Assembly (NCBI GenBank): GCA_036924085.1
Contig: JAVGWX010000013.1
Span: 51,748,904 to 51,812,903, forward strand
Direction: 5' to 3'
DNA from: Ariolimax columbianus
Lineage: Eukaryota > Mollusca > Gastropoda > Stylommatophora > Arionidae
DNA length: 64,000 bases
The translations under genes and the position numbers were made by a program. Below the pieces are notes generated by a model. That model did not search any database. It had not been told where the DNA came from and saw only the letters and a list, made by a program, of their open reading frames with translations. Of this stretch, positions 34,990-47,302 are shown piece by piece. The first letter of the stretch is position 1. Each line of letters opens with the position of its first letter.

Positions 34990-35760
34990 TCTTCTTCCTC
35001 GATTAACTGATGCTATGCTTATAGTCCAGTGAGGTTGACGAAGGAGACTGTGTATTTTCAATCTTTGCCGGTTCCCCCACAGCTTTTCGAGCCTGGGCGT
35101 TGCCCCAAGTCAGATAATCCCTCTTGTGGTATGTATAAGTGAGGCAGCCTTGCAGGACATGTTCTGTGTCTGCTTGAATACTCTCGCACGTATCTCTAAG
35201 ATCCATTATATGGAGGTGGGCCTTGAATTTGTAATGCCCAGTTCTGAGTCTGAAGATCTTTGCCTGCTCATCACTGCCCGATTTTGTCAACGCTGTCATT
35301 TTCTGGTTTGCATTCTTTGTGCGGGTATTCTCATTCCGTTCTCATGGATCGTTTTATGAAAACATCTGCTTCTTTATAGCTCTGTGGATGGCGAGTCTGC
35401 GTGCCGATGTCCTTAACAAAACTAGCAGTTTTTCTCATGCTTCCCTAGGCGCCATACAGTTTATATCTGATGGATTGAAGAAATCCATAATGTAGCTGTG
35501 CATCTTTGTTACTTACTTATTGTCCGTGTCCCGAAACCTCACAAAGCCTTCGCCCAAACACCAGCCGCAATCAGTGGTAGTCAATCTTGTTAGACCTCTT
35601 CAGGAGGTATTGGATCCTCCATTCTCATCTAGATCTTTCGCTCAGTCAGGAAGTACTTTAACCAGTTGCAGAGTTTGTCGTGAATTCCCACGTGTACCAT
35701 CTCAACCAGAAAACCGTATCTCCAGAAACAATCATAAAGCTTAACTATGCCAGCGAAGAT
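34990..35760 (-). mobile_element. RT palm piece and C-terminal region of a non-LTR element, internally deleted
   Basis: Minus from about 35745 reads YDCFWRYGFLVEMVHVGIHD, KLCNWLKYFLTERKI (to about 35635), the RT segment between the first palm motif and the GLPQG block. After frameshifts, 35299-35003 reads EQAKIFRLRTGHYKFKAHLH, then CESIQADTEHVLQGC, the C-terminal RLRTGH and zinc-knuckle-like region of RNase H-bearing elements (first Cys pair degraded). The catalytic FADD, thumb and RNase H are missing between them, so a large internal deletion occurred. Confidence 0.75.
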
Positions 35761-35799
35761 GGCAACTTAAAATCTGCTGTTCTGGTCACACCGCAAGTT

Positions 35800-36590
35800 G
35801 ATTATTTAACAAGTGAATGATTTCGGTGACGTTTTCAGTTGATTTTTGGACTACTGGATGTTTATTGTCACATGATAAGTGCATTATTTAACAAGTGAAT
35901 GGTTCTGATCACTTGATAAGTGCATTTTGTTTATTAGTAGACGTTTCTGAGCAAATGGTATGGAGATTATTTTAGTAAAAGTTTCTGATCCCTGCTTTGG
36001 GTGATGAATAAATTGACTAGTGATTGTTTCTGATCCCGTTTTGAGTAGATAAGATGACTAGTGCTTGTTTCTGATCCAATTTTGAGTAGATAAGATGACG
36101 TGCTTGTTTCTGATCTTGTTTTGAGTACATAAGATGACTAGTGATTGTTTCTGATCCCGTGTTAAGTGAATTAATTAACTAGTGATCGGTTCTGGTCAAA
36201 TACTAAGTGGATTATTTAACTATTGATTGTTTCTGATCCCGTTTTGAGTGGATAAATCTATAAGCGATTGTTTCTGACCTCTTTTTGAGTGGATAAATCG
36301 AATAATGATTGTTTCTAATCTAGTTTTGTGTGGAATTTTTGACAAGTGAATGTTTCTAGTCACAAGATAAGTGTATTATTTGATTATTAAATGTTCCTGA
36401 TCACGCCATAAGTAGATTTGTTAACTAGTAAACGCTCCTTATCGCATTCTAAGTGGAATATTTGACAATTGAAAGTTTATGGACATTTTGTATTGTATGA
36501 TGTGTTTAACATTTACTTTGTTAGGAGATTATTTGACCTGCAGATGTTTCTGCTCCTTTTTATGAGCCGATTATTTGTCTAGTGATATTT
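35800..36590. repeat. Degenerate ~41-bp tandem repeat
   Basis: The motif actagtgattgtttctgatc with ttttgagtagataagatg recurs about eighteen times at roughly 40 bp, with many substitutions and indels. An old minisatellite. Confidence 0.85.
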
Positions 36591-36605
36591 TGTGGCCACT
36601 TTATA

Positions 36606-36897
36606 AGCGTTCTTGTGTGTCTCAGCGTTCTTGTGTGTCTCAGCGTTCTTGTGTGTCTCAGCGTTCTTGTGTGTCTCAGCGTTCTTGTGTGTCTCAGCGT
36701 TCTTGTGTGTCTCAGCGTTCTTGTGTGTCTCAGCGTTCTTGTGTGTCTCAGCGTTCTTGTGTGTCTCAGCGTTCTTGTGTGTCTCAGCGTTCTTGTGTGT
36801 CTCAGCGTTCTTGTGTGTCTCAGCGTTCTTGTGTGTCTCAGCGTTCTTGTGTGCCTCAGCGTTCTTGTGTGTCTCAGCGGTCTTGTGTGTCTCAGTT
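36606..36897. repeat. 18-bp minisatellite, about 16 copies
   Basis: The unit gcgttcttgtgtgtctca is nearly perfect through the array, with single substitutions in the last three units. Eighteen bp is six codons, so three plus frames stay open (RSCVSQ and its shifted forms); the 132-codon frame 36575-36973 is a product of this. Confidence 0.97.
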
Positions 36898-36955
36898 GAA
36901 TGACGCCGCCACTGCAGAAATTCTTGTTTTAATGTGGGGATGGGGGATTTCTGTA

Positions 36956-37166
36956 GTCAATTTATTTACGTAATGGGATTATTAGTTTATTTACGTAATG
37001 GGATTATTAGTTTATTTACGTAATGGGATTATTAGTTTATTTACGTAATAGGATCATTAGTTTATTTACGTAATGGGATTATTAGTTTATTTACGTAATG
37101 GGATTATTAGTTTATTTACGTAATGGGATTATTAGTTTATTTACGTAATGGGATTATTAGTTTAAC
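36956..37166. repeat. 25-bp AT-rich minisatellite, about eight copies
   Basis: The unit gtaatgggattattagttta plus tttac is 25 bp, nearly perfect, and begins about 60 bp after the 18-bp array. Confidence 0.97.
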
Positions 37167-38310
37167 GCACGATCTTCTTATTTCGGTAATTAGAACTCAA
37201 CATGCGAAACAGAACATACGATATGTCCAATGGTAACGGAGTACCGACGGACTCATGTGTGTCTCTGCACGTGCGTGATTAAATGGAAGAACGGCAAAGA
37301 TGGCGCTCAACCAAAACTGTGGGTCTACATTGTTCTGGAGTTGTAGTACATTATTGATGCCGCTAGGTCAATGGATTTGACTGGAATTCATACTAGTGGA
37401 CGACACACTTGTGTTCACTTAAACGGATCGTTGTTTTCTATTTGAACTAGCTAATTCGTTCGTTTTTGTATGGTTTCTTCCCTTCAATTATCCTTGCCTT
37501 AGACATCGGCTATTTGAAGTAGCACCACAATTAAACATGACCAACTTTAATAATAGGCCTGCGCAGTGACGGGAAATCCCCTTTGTGACGTCACATTCTA
37601 CGTCATACTCGATAAAAAAAACTATTACGAGTTTGTAATTGCTGGTGACTTTATGAACAGCCTTATGCATTACAGAAACAATGTTAGATGGCAATGTAGT
37701 TAGAGAATACATCAAGACACATCAAACACAACGCATTCATTAGACACATACAGGAAGACATTCGTTAGAGAAAACATTGTTAGATGGCGATACAGTTAGA
37801 GGATACATCAACACATATCAGACACCAAATACATCAGAATCACACAATATAATTATTATGAATTGATCTAGTATTTTCTTCTATAATTTAAAGTAAATGA
37901 ATAATAATAATGAATCCCTTACATTTTGTAGAATATTTTTTGTGCCAAGTTTATAATCAAGCCATGCCCCCACACAGAAAAATAAAACAAATTCACGGTA
38001 CTAAACACAAAAAAATCAAGGTTGAGAGTGATCCTTTTACAGAATTCTGCCCTGAAACCAACTGCAAACCCATCTTTGTTTCCTTAACACGCTATTATAG
38101 TTGACACGTGCACGTCAATAAATATGCCAGCATGCAAGAAAGTAGAGAAAATGTCATGAAACTATTGTGAAAATGTATTAATAATTCTCTTGCTGCAGGA
38201 AGATGTATCTGTCATGGATGTGTTGTTTTGCATCTTTCTGTAGTTGTTCAAAAATACTTTGGAAATAATTGATAATGCTTATAAAACAATTTTTGATGTG
38301 TGACATTCAT
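37167..38310. other. No recognisable gene; weak ~107-bp duplication near 37690-37830
   Basis: gttagatggcaatgtagtta / gttagatggcgatacagtta with following catcaa blocks repeat once. A 64-codon plus frame (37910-38104) is unrecognised. Confidence 0.5.
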
Positions 38311-38318
38311 CAGCACCG

Positions 38319-38711
38319 ATGCCACCTACATCTGCAAAATGCTATTCCACACTGCATTTAACAATATGTATAAGCAACTTCTTGTGCAGTTTACATGCCT
38401 TAAATTGTGCTTCTAGCTCTGACGATATGAGTTTCTGCATTGCTGCGCAAGATACTCATGTCAAAAGTGTGACAAGCTGGGAAGTGTACTTTAAACCTCC
38501 AAGGTATAGTGGCTGTATATACAAGGCACACAGTAACAATCATATTTTAACCAAAAAATGTCAACCGATAATGCTTTATCCTTCTGCAGTAGACCCTTGC
38601 AAAAAATGCATTGAACCTTTCCTATCACTTTACAAAAGACAAAACCAGAAATATAGATCAAGGCTTCTTATGTTCCTTCAGAACAAAACAACTCTTCATC
38701 CTGATAAATGA
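38319..38711 (+). CDS. Unrecognised 130-residue open frame, Cys-containing
   Basis: The frame starts MPPTSAKCYSTLHLTICISN and is not made of tandem repeats, unlike most long frames here. It holds ten cysteines, including a CKKCIEPFLSLYKRQ segment near residue 95 that recalls CxxC-plus-basic-helix pieces in some invertebrate transposase-like proteins; I cannot assign a family. It ends a few bases before the 21/27-bp array. It may be a decayed exon or chance. Confidence 0.2.
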   Translation: MPPTSAKCYSTLHLTICISNFLCSLHALNCASSSDDMSFCIAAQDTHVKSVTSWEVYFKPPRYSGCIYKAHSNNHILTKKCQPIMLYPSAVDPCKKCIEPFLSLYKRQNQKYRSRLLMFLQNKTTLHPDK

Positions 38712-38714
38712 GAA

Positions 38715-41090
38715 AAAATACTTTATCAACATGAGATGGAGCTGCTCCACTACCAATATGAGATGGAGCTGCTTCATTACCAATATGAGATGGAACTGCT
38801 CCACTACCAGCATGAGCTGCTCCACTACCAACATGTGCTGCTTCACTACCAACATCAGATGAAGCTGCTCCACTACCAACATCAGATGGAGCTGCTCCAC
38901 TCCAAATATCAGCTGCTCAACTACCAACATCAGATGAAGCTGCTCCACTACCAACATGTTCTGCTCCACTACCAACATGTTCTGCTCCACTACCAACATG
39001 TTATGCTCCACTACCAACATGTTCTGCTCCACTACCAACATATAGAGCTGCTCCTCTACAAACATGTTCTGCTCCACTGCCAACAGAAAGAGCTGCTCCA
39101 CTACCAACATGAGCTGCTCCACTACCAACATGAGCTTCTCCACTACCAACAGATAGAGCTGCTCCATTACCAACAGATAGAGCTGCTCCATTACCAACAT
39201 GAGCTGCTCCACTGCCAACAGATAGAGTTGATCCACTACCAACATGTTCTGCTCCACTACCAACATGAGCTGCTTCACTACCAACAGATAGAGCTGCTCC
39301 ACTACCAACAGATAGAGCTGCTCCACTACCAACATGAGCTGCTCCACTACTAACAGATAGAGCTGCTCCACTACCAACATGTTCTGCTCCACTACCAACA
39401 TGAGCTGCTCCACTACCAACATGAGCTGCTTCACTACCAACAGATAGAGCTGCTCCACTACCAACAGATAGAGCTGCTCCATTACCAACAGATAGAGCTG
39501 CTCCACTACCAACATGTTCTGCTCCACTACCAACATGAGCTGCTTCACTACCAACAGATAGAGCTGCTCCACTACCAACATATAGAGCTGAACCACTACC
39601 AACATCAGATGAAGCTGCTCCACTACCAACATGTTCTGCTTCACTACCAACATGAGCTGCTTCACTACCAACATGAGCTTCTTCACTACCAACATCAGAT
39701 GAAGCTGCTCTACTACCAACATCAGATAAAGCTGCCCCACTACAAACATCAGATGAAGCTGCTTCATTACCAACATGAGATGAAACTGATTCACTATAAA
39801 CATGAGATGAAGCTACTCCACTACCAACATGAGCTGCTTCGCTATCAACATGAGCTGCTCCACTACTAACATGAGATGAAACTGCTTCACTACCAACATG
39901 AGATGAAGCTGCTCCACTACTAACAGGAGTTGCTTCATTACCAACATGAGATGAAGCTGCTCCACTACCAACATGAGATGAAGCTGCTCCACTACCAACA
40001 TGTTCTGCTTCACTACCAACATGAGCTGCTCCACTACCAATATGAGCTGCTCCACTACCAACATGAGATGAAGCTGCCCCACTACCAACATGATATGAAG
40101 CTGCTTCACTATCAAAATGATCTGCTCCACTACCAACATGACCTGCTCCACTATCAACATTAGCTGCTCCACTACCAACATGAGATGAAGCTGCTCCACT
40201 ACCAACATGAGATGAAGCTGCTTCACTATCAACATGATCTGCTCCACTACCAACATGAGATGAAGCTACTCCACTACCAACATGATCTGCTCCACTATCA
40301 ACATGAGCTGCTCCACTACCAATATGAGATGAAGCTGCTTCACTATCAACATGATCTGCTTCACTACTAACATGAGATGAAGCCGCTCCACTACCAACAT
40401 GAGATGAAGCTGCTCCATTACCAACATAAGATGAAGCTGCTTCACTATCAACATGATCTGCTCCACTACCAACATGAGATGAAGCTACTCCACTACCAAC
40501 ATGATCTGCTCCACTATCAACATGAGCTGCTCCACTACCAATATGAGATGAAGCTGCTTCACTATCAACATGATCTGCTTCACTACCAACATGAGATGAA
40601 GCCGCTCCACTACCAACATGAGATGAAGCTGCTCCATTACCAACATAAGATGAAGCTGCTTCACTATCAACATGATCTGCTCCACTACCAACATGAGATG
40701 AAGCCGCTCCACTACCAACATGAAATAAAGCTGCTTCACTATCAATATGATCTGCTCCACTACCAACATGAGCTGGAGCTGCTCCACTACCAACATGAGA
40801 TGAAGTTGCTCCACTACCAACATGAAATGAAGCTGCTTCACTATCAATATGATCTGCTCCACTACCAACATGAGCTGGAGCTGCTCCACTACCAACATGA
40901 GATGAAGCCGCTCCACTACCAACATGAAATGAAGCTGCTTCACTATCAATATGATCTGCTCCACTACCAACATGAGCTGGAGCTGCTCCACTACCAACAT
41001 GAGATGAAGCCGCTCCACTACCAACATGAAATGAAGTTGCTCCACTACCAACATGAGATGAAGTTGCTCCACTACCAATATCAATATCAT
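38715..41090. repeat. Large compound 21/27-bp minisatellite (~2.4 kb)
   Basis: Units of 21 bp (ctccactaccaacatgagctg type) and 27 bp (ctccactaccaacatgagatg plus aagctg) alternate, with occasional 24-bp forms. The left half is richer in short units with ttctg and agatagag variants, the right half in 27-bp units and a duplicated multi-unit block (compare 40245-40470 with 40480-40700). All lengths are multiples of three, so frames remain open for hundreds of codons on both strands: HYQHEMKLL on plus and MLVVEQLHL on minus, up to 381 codons at 38658-39803. Confidence 0.97.
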
Positions 41091-41655
41091 TACTGACAAT
41101 CGCAGAGAAGTCACCTAGTGGAACATCTCCATAAGTTGTTTACGTCAAACAAAGGGGGGACTGATTTTTCTTCCTCCAAAATCTATTTAACAAACACAAG
41201 ATAATTTGCACCTAACAATTGACGATACTCGCCAAACCGAGCTTTTCAGTTATGAGTCTGTAACTTTCCCCGTAGCATCACTCTTGGACTGAATGCATAT
41301 GTTGCTAGTTTAATGACTGCAGTCACTGTATACAATAATAAACTGTGTTTCTTTTGTCAGTTTTCCATTGGAAACAGATAGGTATCCCCACTGTATCAAC
41401 CAGTGAGGCTGTCGGTACAGGGACATGTTGAGTTGTTTGATATGGATTGAGGCTGTCGGTACAGGGACATGTTGAGATGATTGATATTGATATATACGTT
41501 GATACATTAAAATGTGGTCATGATGGAAGTGAACTGAGACTAACATCACAGGAACTGGAGATGACTGACGATGTGTGCTGTTGATGCAGAGATAAAGACG
41601 GATCAATGACGTGTATTGAGATTGTTAACATAACATATCTTGAGATGCATGTTAT
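41091..41655. other. No recognisable gene; short 54-bp duplication at 41400-41475
   Basis: gaggctgtcggtacagggac followed by atgttgag occurs twice, 54 bp apart. The rest is unrecognised. Confidence 0.55.
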
Positions 41656-41669
41656 TGATAACGATTATT

Positions 41670-41965
41670 AACAGAGAGAAATGGAAATGATTGATGTGAA
41701 GTGGAGACTGTTGATATAGAAGGCTGAGGAAATGATTGATATGAAGTGGAGACTTTTGATATAGAAGGGTAAGGAAATGATTGATATGAAGTGGAGACTG
41801 TTGATATAGAAGGGTGAGGAAATGATTGATATGAAGTGGAGACTGTTGATATAGAAGGGTGAGGAAATGATTGATATGAAGTGGAGACTGTTGACATAGA
41901 AGGGTGAGGAAATGATTGATATGAAGTGGAGACTGTTGACATAGAAGGGTGAGGAAAGGATTGAT
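41670..41965. repeat. 45-bp minisatellite, about 6-7 copies
   Basis: The unit ttgatatgaagtggagactg, ttgatatagaagggtgagga, aatga is 45 bp or 15 codons. On minus it encodes a SFPHPSISTVSTSYQ repeat that stays in frame with the RT fragment to its right, making a spurious 204-codon fusion frame (41652-42266). Confidence 0.96.
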
Positions 41966-41994
41966 GTGAATTGAAACTGTTTACATAAAGACAA

Positions 41995-42885
41995 ATGATA
42001 CTGATTGATATTGATTGAGCCCTCAGAGATTGAAATCTCGCCAACACCTCACATGTTGATCCTTCATAACTGACAATCGATCCTAGATATTTAAAACGGT
42101 CAACCACTTCGAGTTCCTGGCCATTAGCTTTTATCCTGCTGTTGAAGCGATCGGCGATGTTCGACATTAATTTTGTCTTTCCAGCGTTTATCTCCATACC
42201 ATAGTCAAGAGCTATTTCATCGAGTCTTCTGACCAATTCCTGGAGCTCTACTTCTGAACTTACCAACCCGTCGATGTCATCTGTTTTACGAAGGTTCGGC
42301 CCCCTATCTTGACAGTACCAACGTGACCTCCAAGTGCCTCATTCATTAATTCCCTCAAGGAATATATTGAAAAGCGTTGGATAGAGTGTACACTCCTGTC
42401 TCACACCAACTGATATGCGAAACCAGTCCCCTCCCCCTCCCACTCACTCCCCCTCCCACTCACAAGAACTCCGCCGGACGCCTTGTCATACAGTTGTTCA
42501 AGGACCGTTATAATATTTCCTGTTTATTTTATACATCATCATCAATGCACATAGCGCTTTATGCATATCCTATCAAACGCCTTCTTAAAATCAACAAACA
42601 CGTGGTACAGTTTTTGCTGCTGTTCTAGGTATTTCTCGCTTAGCAGCCTTAAATTAAATATCTGTTCTGTAGTGCTTCTTCCCCTGTCTGAACCCTGCTT
42701 GCTCCTTAGCAACGATGTTTTCTGCTTGGGGTTTCAATCGGTCGAGAATTAATCTAAGCATGACCTTGCTAAGGTGGCTGGCGAGGCTTATTGTTCTCAA
42801 ATGTTGGCTCAGATTTAGGTTTCCAGACTTATGTAATGGTATAGCTATTGATTTCATTCATAAGTCCAGCCAACTTCCTGTCGAC
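41995..42885 (-). mobile_element. RTE-type retrotransposon fragment, second copy
   Basis: On minus from 42857: SIAIPLHKSGNLNLSQHLRT, LILDRLKPQAENIVAKEQAG FRQ, then a broken finger/palm region with a C-rich insertion near 42430-42470, VGVRQECTLYPTLFNIFLEG, then LRKTDDIDGLVSSEVELQEL (catalytic motif FADD altered to KTDD) and EVVDRFKYLGSIVSYEGSTC to 42020. Closely related to 5200-7562 (same ALDYGMEINAG and KANGQELEVVDRF-type blocks). Everything after the thumb is gone; the sequence runs into the 45-bp repeat. Confidence 0.9.
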
Positions 42886-43054
42886 TATCTGGTGAGATAT
42901 CAGATAGGAGTAGGCAGGGATGTAACCTCTACTTTTTGAACATCTACGGACAGTGCATCATGAGAAACGTTAAAGAGAATGAGAGTCCCAGCAAGTACCC
43001 TCCATTTACAATCGGCGAAGATACGAGATACGAGATACGAGAGCTAAGACACGA

Positions 43055-44170
43055 AAAAAGAGTTTTTTTAAATATACGCAGACGACACTGTGACGCTATC
43101 AAATAGTGCAAAGGGATTAAAGCAGCTAAGTGCAGCCGAAAGCAGATGCAGCGAAGGTTGACGCCTCTTTGTAAACAAAAGCAAAACAAGAATAATGACC
43201 ACTGACAAAGAACGAAGTCAACATCAATTCAAATTCGGAGTTTTGAAAATAGAACAGAATGGATAAAATCATGCAGTTGGCTAACCACCATGAGAATTCT
43301 CTAATTGAACTGTAGTTTGATCTGGTCATCTTTTTGCATGATAAAGAAGACCGTCAACACCACCTCGCGTATCTCAATTTCGCTTGAAACTAAAATGACG
43401 CAATGATCAACACAGACAAGACAGAGACTATGATGATATCAAATTGATCAAGTGCAAAGAAGTGTCCACAGCAGTGACATAAATATCAAGCAATTAAGTG
43501 GGAACAAACACCTAGGTAGTGTGTTCACTGATGACCGCAGAGTAAAAACAGAGTGATCGCACATAGAATTATGAAGGCGAAAGACGTCTACTATCAAATT
43601 GCACGGATATTGAAACACCATAGAGCGCTTATTTAAAAAAAGAGGAGGCTGATAAATACACTGTTTATTCCTACATTGTGTTACCAATGTCAATCTTTTA
43701 CTAGAAACACATAGGAATAAGATCTAGAACTGTGAGATTCGATGTGTGAGAAGTGCAATCGGAATGACAATAAGTAACCGAATCCGCAACACTACGCTGA
43801 GGCTTATGTGTGGACTCACCCAGATCATGTTTACATTGACGACCAAAACATCAAGTGGTTTGGTCATTTAGTCAGAATGCATTGTGACCAGCCTATTGCA
43901 AGAGTATATTATTTGCAGGTCTCCGGTTCACGAACTAGAGGCCGACCTCGACGTCGATGGATCGAGGGTGTCTCTGACACCTCTCAGGAAGTTACACCTC
44001 ACCACAGCACAAGACTCCCACATGATGATAACAAGAAATCTACGCATCTCGCCTCTCTGCGGCGCCATATGGCAAGGGCAGTAGGAAAAAAGAAGATGGA
44101 GAAGGGAAAGAAGAATAATAATAAGAAGAAGGGAAAGAAGAATAAGAAGAACAAGAAGAAAGATATACGT
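43055..44170 (+). mobile_element. Degraded RTE-like RT, palm to C-terminus, with GAA-rich tail
   Basis: Plus-strand blocks: IYADDTVTLSNSAKGLKQL (43072-43128, catalytic YADD intact), SGNKHLGSVFTDDRRVKTE (about 43497-43555), HRIMKAKDVYYQIARILKHH (43560-43620), LINTLFIPTLCYQCQSF (43650-43700) and, in the frame 43808-44272, IKWFGHLVRMHCDQPIARVY, then RTRGRPRRRWIEGVSDT. Several frameshifts and stops separate them. A gaagaa/aagaat tract (44090-44165) follows and is probably the element tail; it makes the Lys/Asn-rich end of the open frame. Confidence 0.85.
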
Positions 44171-44289
44171 TGTAGATTCCAGTACCAGTTAAATGTCTCT
44201 GGTGAAATATGGATTTTAGAATATTTGAAAAGTAACGTCAGTAACATAGATGTGGTGTTAATGTGCAATTGAAGGCTCTGTCTTATCTT

Positions 44290-45450
44290 GTGTTTGTCTT
44301 GTATTTTGGAAGCAAGCTGTATAACACTGTATTTTGCACCAGGCAATTCAGTGCATTTGTCAGTTATGAATCGAGTCACACAAGACTGTGTCATGGCTAC
44401 AGGGCAGCTCTGCATGGTAATTCCTGCAATGTTTTCTGATATGTCACATGGTTGTGCCTCAGACGTACATATCAAATACAGGATGCACGAGCAGCTGTTC
44501 AATCTGAGATAGTACATCACAAAGATAAAAGAAGCAATCATCTTAGATCTCCTCTTTCCTGAAGACACGTGTACAGAACAGGACATGCAGACAACCAGCT
44601 GCATGCACTAACTTTGTTCTTACGGTTAAAACAACGAAAACGGAAATTATGTTTTTGCATGTGTCCGGGAAGCAGTCCAACGTACTGATTGTACAGGGTC
44701 AACATCTATAAGCAGTTGATAGATGTATTCACTATGGTAGTACCGTCATCAGACAAGAAGATATCGGTTCGGAGGTCCACAGCTTGATTGACACAGCAGG
44801 CGCTGCCTTTGGAAGACTGAGCAAATGTTTGGGACCGGCAGGGAATCATTGTTGCTATCAAGATTGTGGTATATCATGATGAGGTACTGACCACTGTTCT
44901 AGACGTAAGCCAAACATGGACAGTTTCTAATATACATATCAGGAAACTCAATAATTTCCACATACGCTGTCTCTAGCGGCTGCTCAGAATCGGCTTGTAG
45001 ATTGAGTGCCAAAACTGACGTCCTCAACCGAGCTGGTCTCTCCGGCACCCATACGCTGCTGCAGAGTGGACATATCAGATGAACCGAACATATGTAGGAA
45101 TGTCAATTGCGCGTCTCTCAGCAGATGTTTTACGGTGGGCTCAAAGCTTTCTTGGGACAGAATAGACGATACTAAGACTATAGGAACACTTTTCTCAATG
45201 ATACAACCTCCTGAGAGCTTCATGCACCGAACCGCTCAACTTTGCGCACTGTCACCACAAATGGTGATCGCGTCGCTTAGAAAATGGTCACAGTTGCTGT
45301 GAAGGAAAAACAAGCTGCACAACCGGACATAATGCAAGACGGTCCTAGTAGTAACGCTGCACGTTGGCCCCAACATGCGGTAAAGTTTGTCGCGCTCGGA
45401 TCGAACTGCGCAGTCATATGAATGCGCAACAAGTGAATACACATATCTAA
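44290..45450 (+). mobile_element. Degraded RT (APE-type element), palm to C-terminus
   Basis: VMNRVTQDCVMA (44363-44400), KYRMHEQLFNLR, ILDLLFPEDTCTEQDMQTT (44540-44595; the catalytic LFADD has become LFPED), then a thumb block with IHIRKLNNFHIRCL (44930-44975) and a C-terminal block with RPQPSWSLRHPYAAAEW-type sequence in a shifted frame to about 45080, then further decayed sequence. Block order matches a common invertebrate RT family. Many stops; inactive. Confidence 0.8.
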
Positions 45451-45699
45451 TGTTGTCGTTATCTTCGCTTGCGGGGGGCAACTATTATGATTATTAGTGC
45501 ATACATCATCCGCATGCATGTGTTTGGGTTTGTGCCCCTTTCCTTCGGCTGTCTCCAGCCTGCATACAATGCATCATTTGTTTTCTTGCCAAAGAACTCT
45601 TAATACCACGGGAGACATTAATTTCTCAGTAGATGATTTTATTAATGTTGAAAATCAAAAATACAAATCAAGATGCTGAGCAGTGCATGTGCTGTAGCA

Positions 45700-45935
45700 G
45701 TCAGCGACCCAAAACTGACTGCAAGCATCAGGGCCAGCGACCCAGAGCTGTCACGATATTATCCACCTCCACACGGTGATCCTGGATAACTGCAGCAGGA
45801 TAGACTGGCTAAGGAGAAGAGATTGAAGAGCGAAGGCTAACCCGGTACCCAAAACAATCAGACTGAAGTCGAATGTGTCGGACCGAAATATGCAAATATT
45901 GCGGTCAAGCTGTAAACTACGACATAACACATTTC
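45700..45935 (-). mobile_element. Interspersed family B, copy
   Basis: On minus this matches 56045-56330: gtcgtagtttacagcttgac, ggtccgacacattcgac-like, ccagtctatcctgctgcag, ccaggatcaccgtgtggagg. It is a partial copy lacking the right end. Confidence 0.75.
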
Positions 45936-46149
45936 GTTTTTCGTTCCACATTCTGCTACTTGGAATGCCCTTTTCATAGTTTTGTAGCAGAAGTTTGAGA
46001 ACAAAGAATAAGATAAGGACAAAAATGTATGTCCTTCGTAAATCCATGGATCAGAAGAAGATAAAATAGAAATTGAAGTGGTGTATACTTTTTGGGCATT
46101 GTCAAACAATTATTAAACATTTATTGTGTGTTAATAAAGGTTGTTTTGA

Positions 46150-47302
46150 CGGCTGCAGAAATCTATGAGCTGCTCTGCAAATAACAGGGAGTATCCCTAG
46201 CTTCCAGGATGTGGATCTCTCCTGGAAAAGAACTGTCGAGGACAAAGGCACTGGTTTGGTCACAAATTGGTCACTCGGCGGGAGACATTACTGCTAAAAA
46301 GACATTGTCGGATTTGTGCAAGACCCGGGAATTTTCTGACACGTCATATCTGACAGTTGGCGAAATTAGGGCTCCACTGAAACGGTGTAAAAACTCTGCA
46401 CTAGGATCCGACGGTATTAGGTATTTGGACATACGTAGGCTGACAGACGAGGAGTTGACTAGTCTGGCCGATGCGTTTAACAGCAGTGTTAAGTGTGTCG
46501 TCATTAACGAAAGCTGGCTGTACAGCTACCTGATACCACTCCCTGAGCCCGGCAAAGACCGGACTAAGGTGCACAGTTTGTGCATAATCACCATGCAGAA
46601 CACGGTGGGCAAGTTACTAGAAAAGATAATAGCGATCAAGGTAAAGAGGTACATTGAACATTTTCAGGACTAGGAGGGTATCGTCCACACGAAGAGACCT
46701 GGTGTAATGAGGGTGTCTTCGTGATGTATTTGAAGGTTTCCATTCACATACAGAAACATGTGATGTGGATATAGCCATTGATTTTGAGGATGCGTAAACA
46801 GAGTTAACTTCTTGACGGCTGGGCTTGTAGAGCACCGGCTTTGTCCCTTCCTAGTTACCTGGATTTCTTGCGCTCTTTCTCAAAGGAAAATCGTTCTTAG
46901 GTGTGGTCGCTGGGTGTCAGAACCAACAACGATTAGCCCGGGTCTCCCGCATGGATCGCCCTTGTCTCCTGTGCTGTTCAATGTGTATTGGATTGGGATT
47001 TCTGGTGAGAAGATAATTACGGACAATGGTAGAACTTTGTCTTACTCAGATGATGTCCATTTATACCGTCATGGGAGTCGGCCTGAGCAGATGGCAGGGG
47101 AGCTGCATGTAGAGCTCAACCGCTTTGGCTAAGGAATCTGGGGCATTGATAATTCCGAAAAGGTCTGTGGCGACATGGATCTCTCTGAACAATAATATGG
47201 TCCTCACATGTGTACGACCGTTATGCTTTACCCGGGTCACAAGTAGATAGATCCCCAACATTGAAGTATTTGGTAGTCCTCTTCGACAGAAGTTTGCGGT
47301 TC
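46150..47302 (+). mobile_element. Retrotransposon E, part 1 (RT), host of two D insertions
   Basis: The frame 46209-46673 reads a finger/palm segment: VGEIRAPLKRCKNSALGSDG, LIPLPEPGKDRTKVHSLCII, TMQNTVGKLLEKI. The frame 46812-47132 reads ISPGLPHGSPLSPVLFNVY, then RTLSYSDDVHLYRHG, where the catalytic motif is YSDD rather than YADD. A frame break lies between 46673 and 46812. This part stops at 47302 inside LFDRSLRF, at the duplicated sequence agtttgcggttc, and continues at 49078. The 5' end is uncertain and the endonuclease was not found. Confidence 0.88.

Noticed and set aside
38658..39803. 381-codon minus frame as a repeat protein
   Set aside because: Entirely made of 21/27-bp minisatellite units and open on the opposite strand as well.
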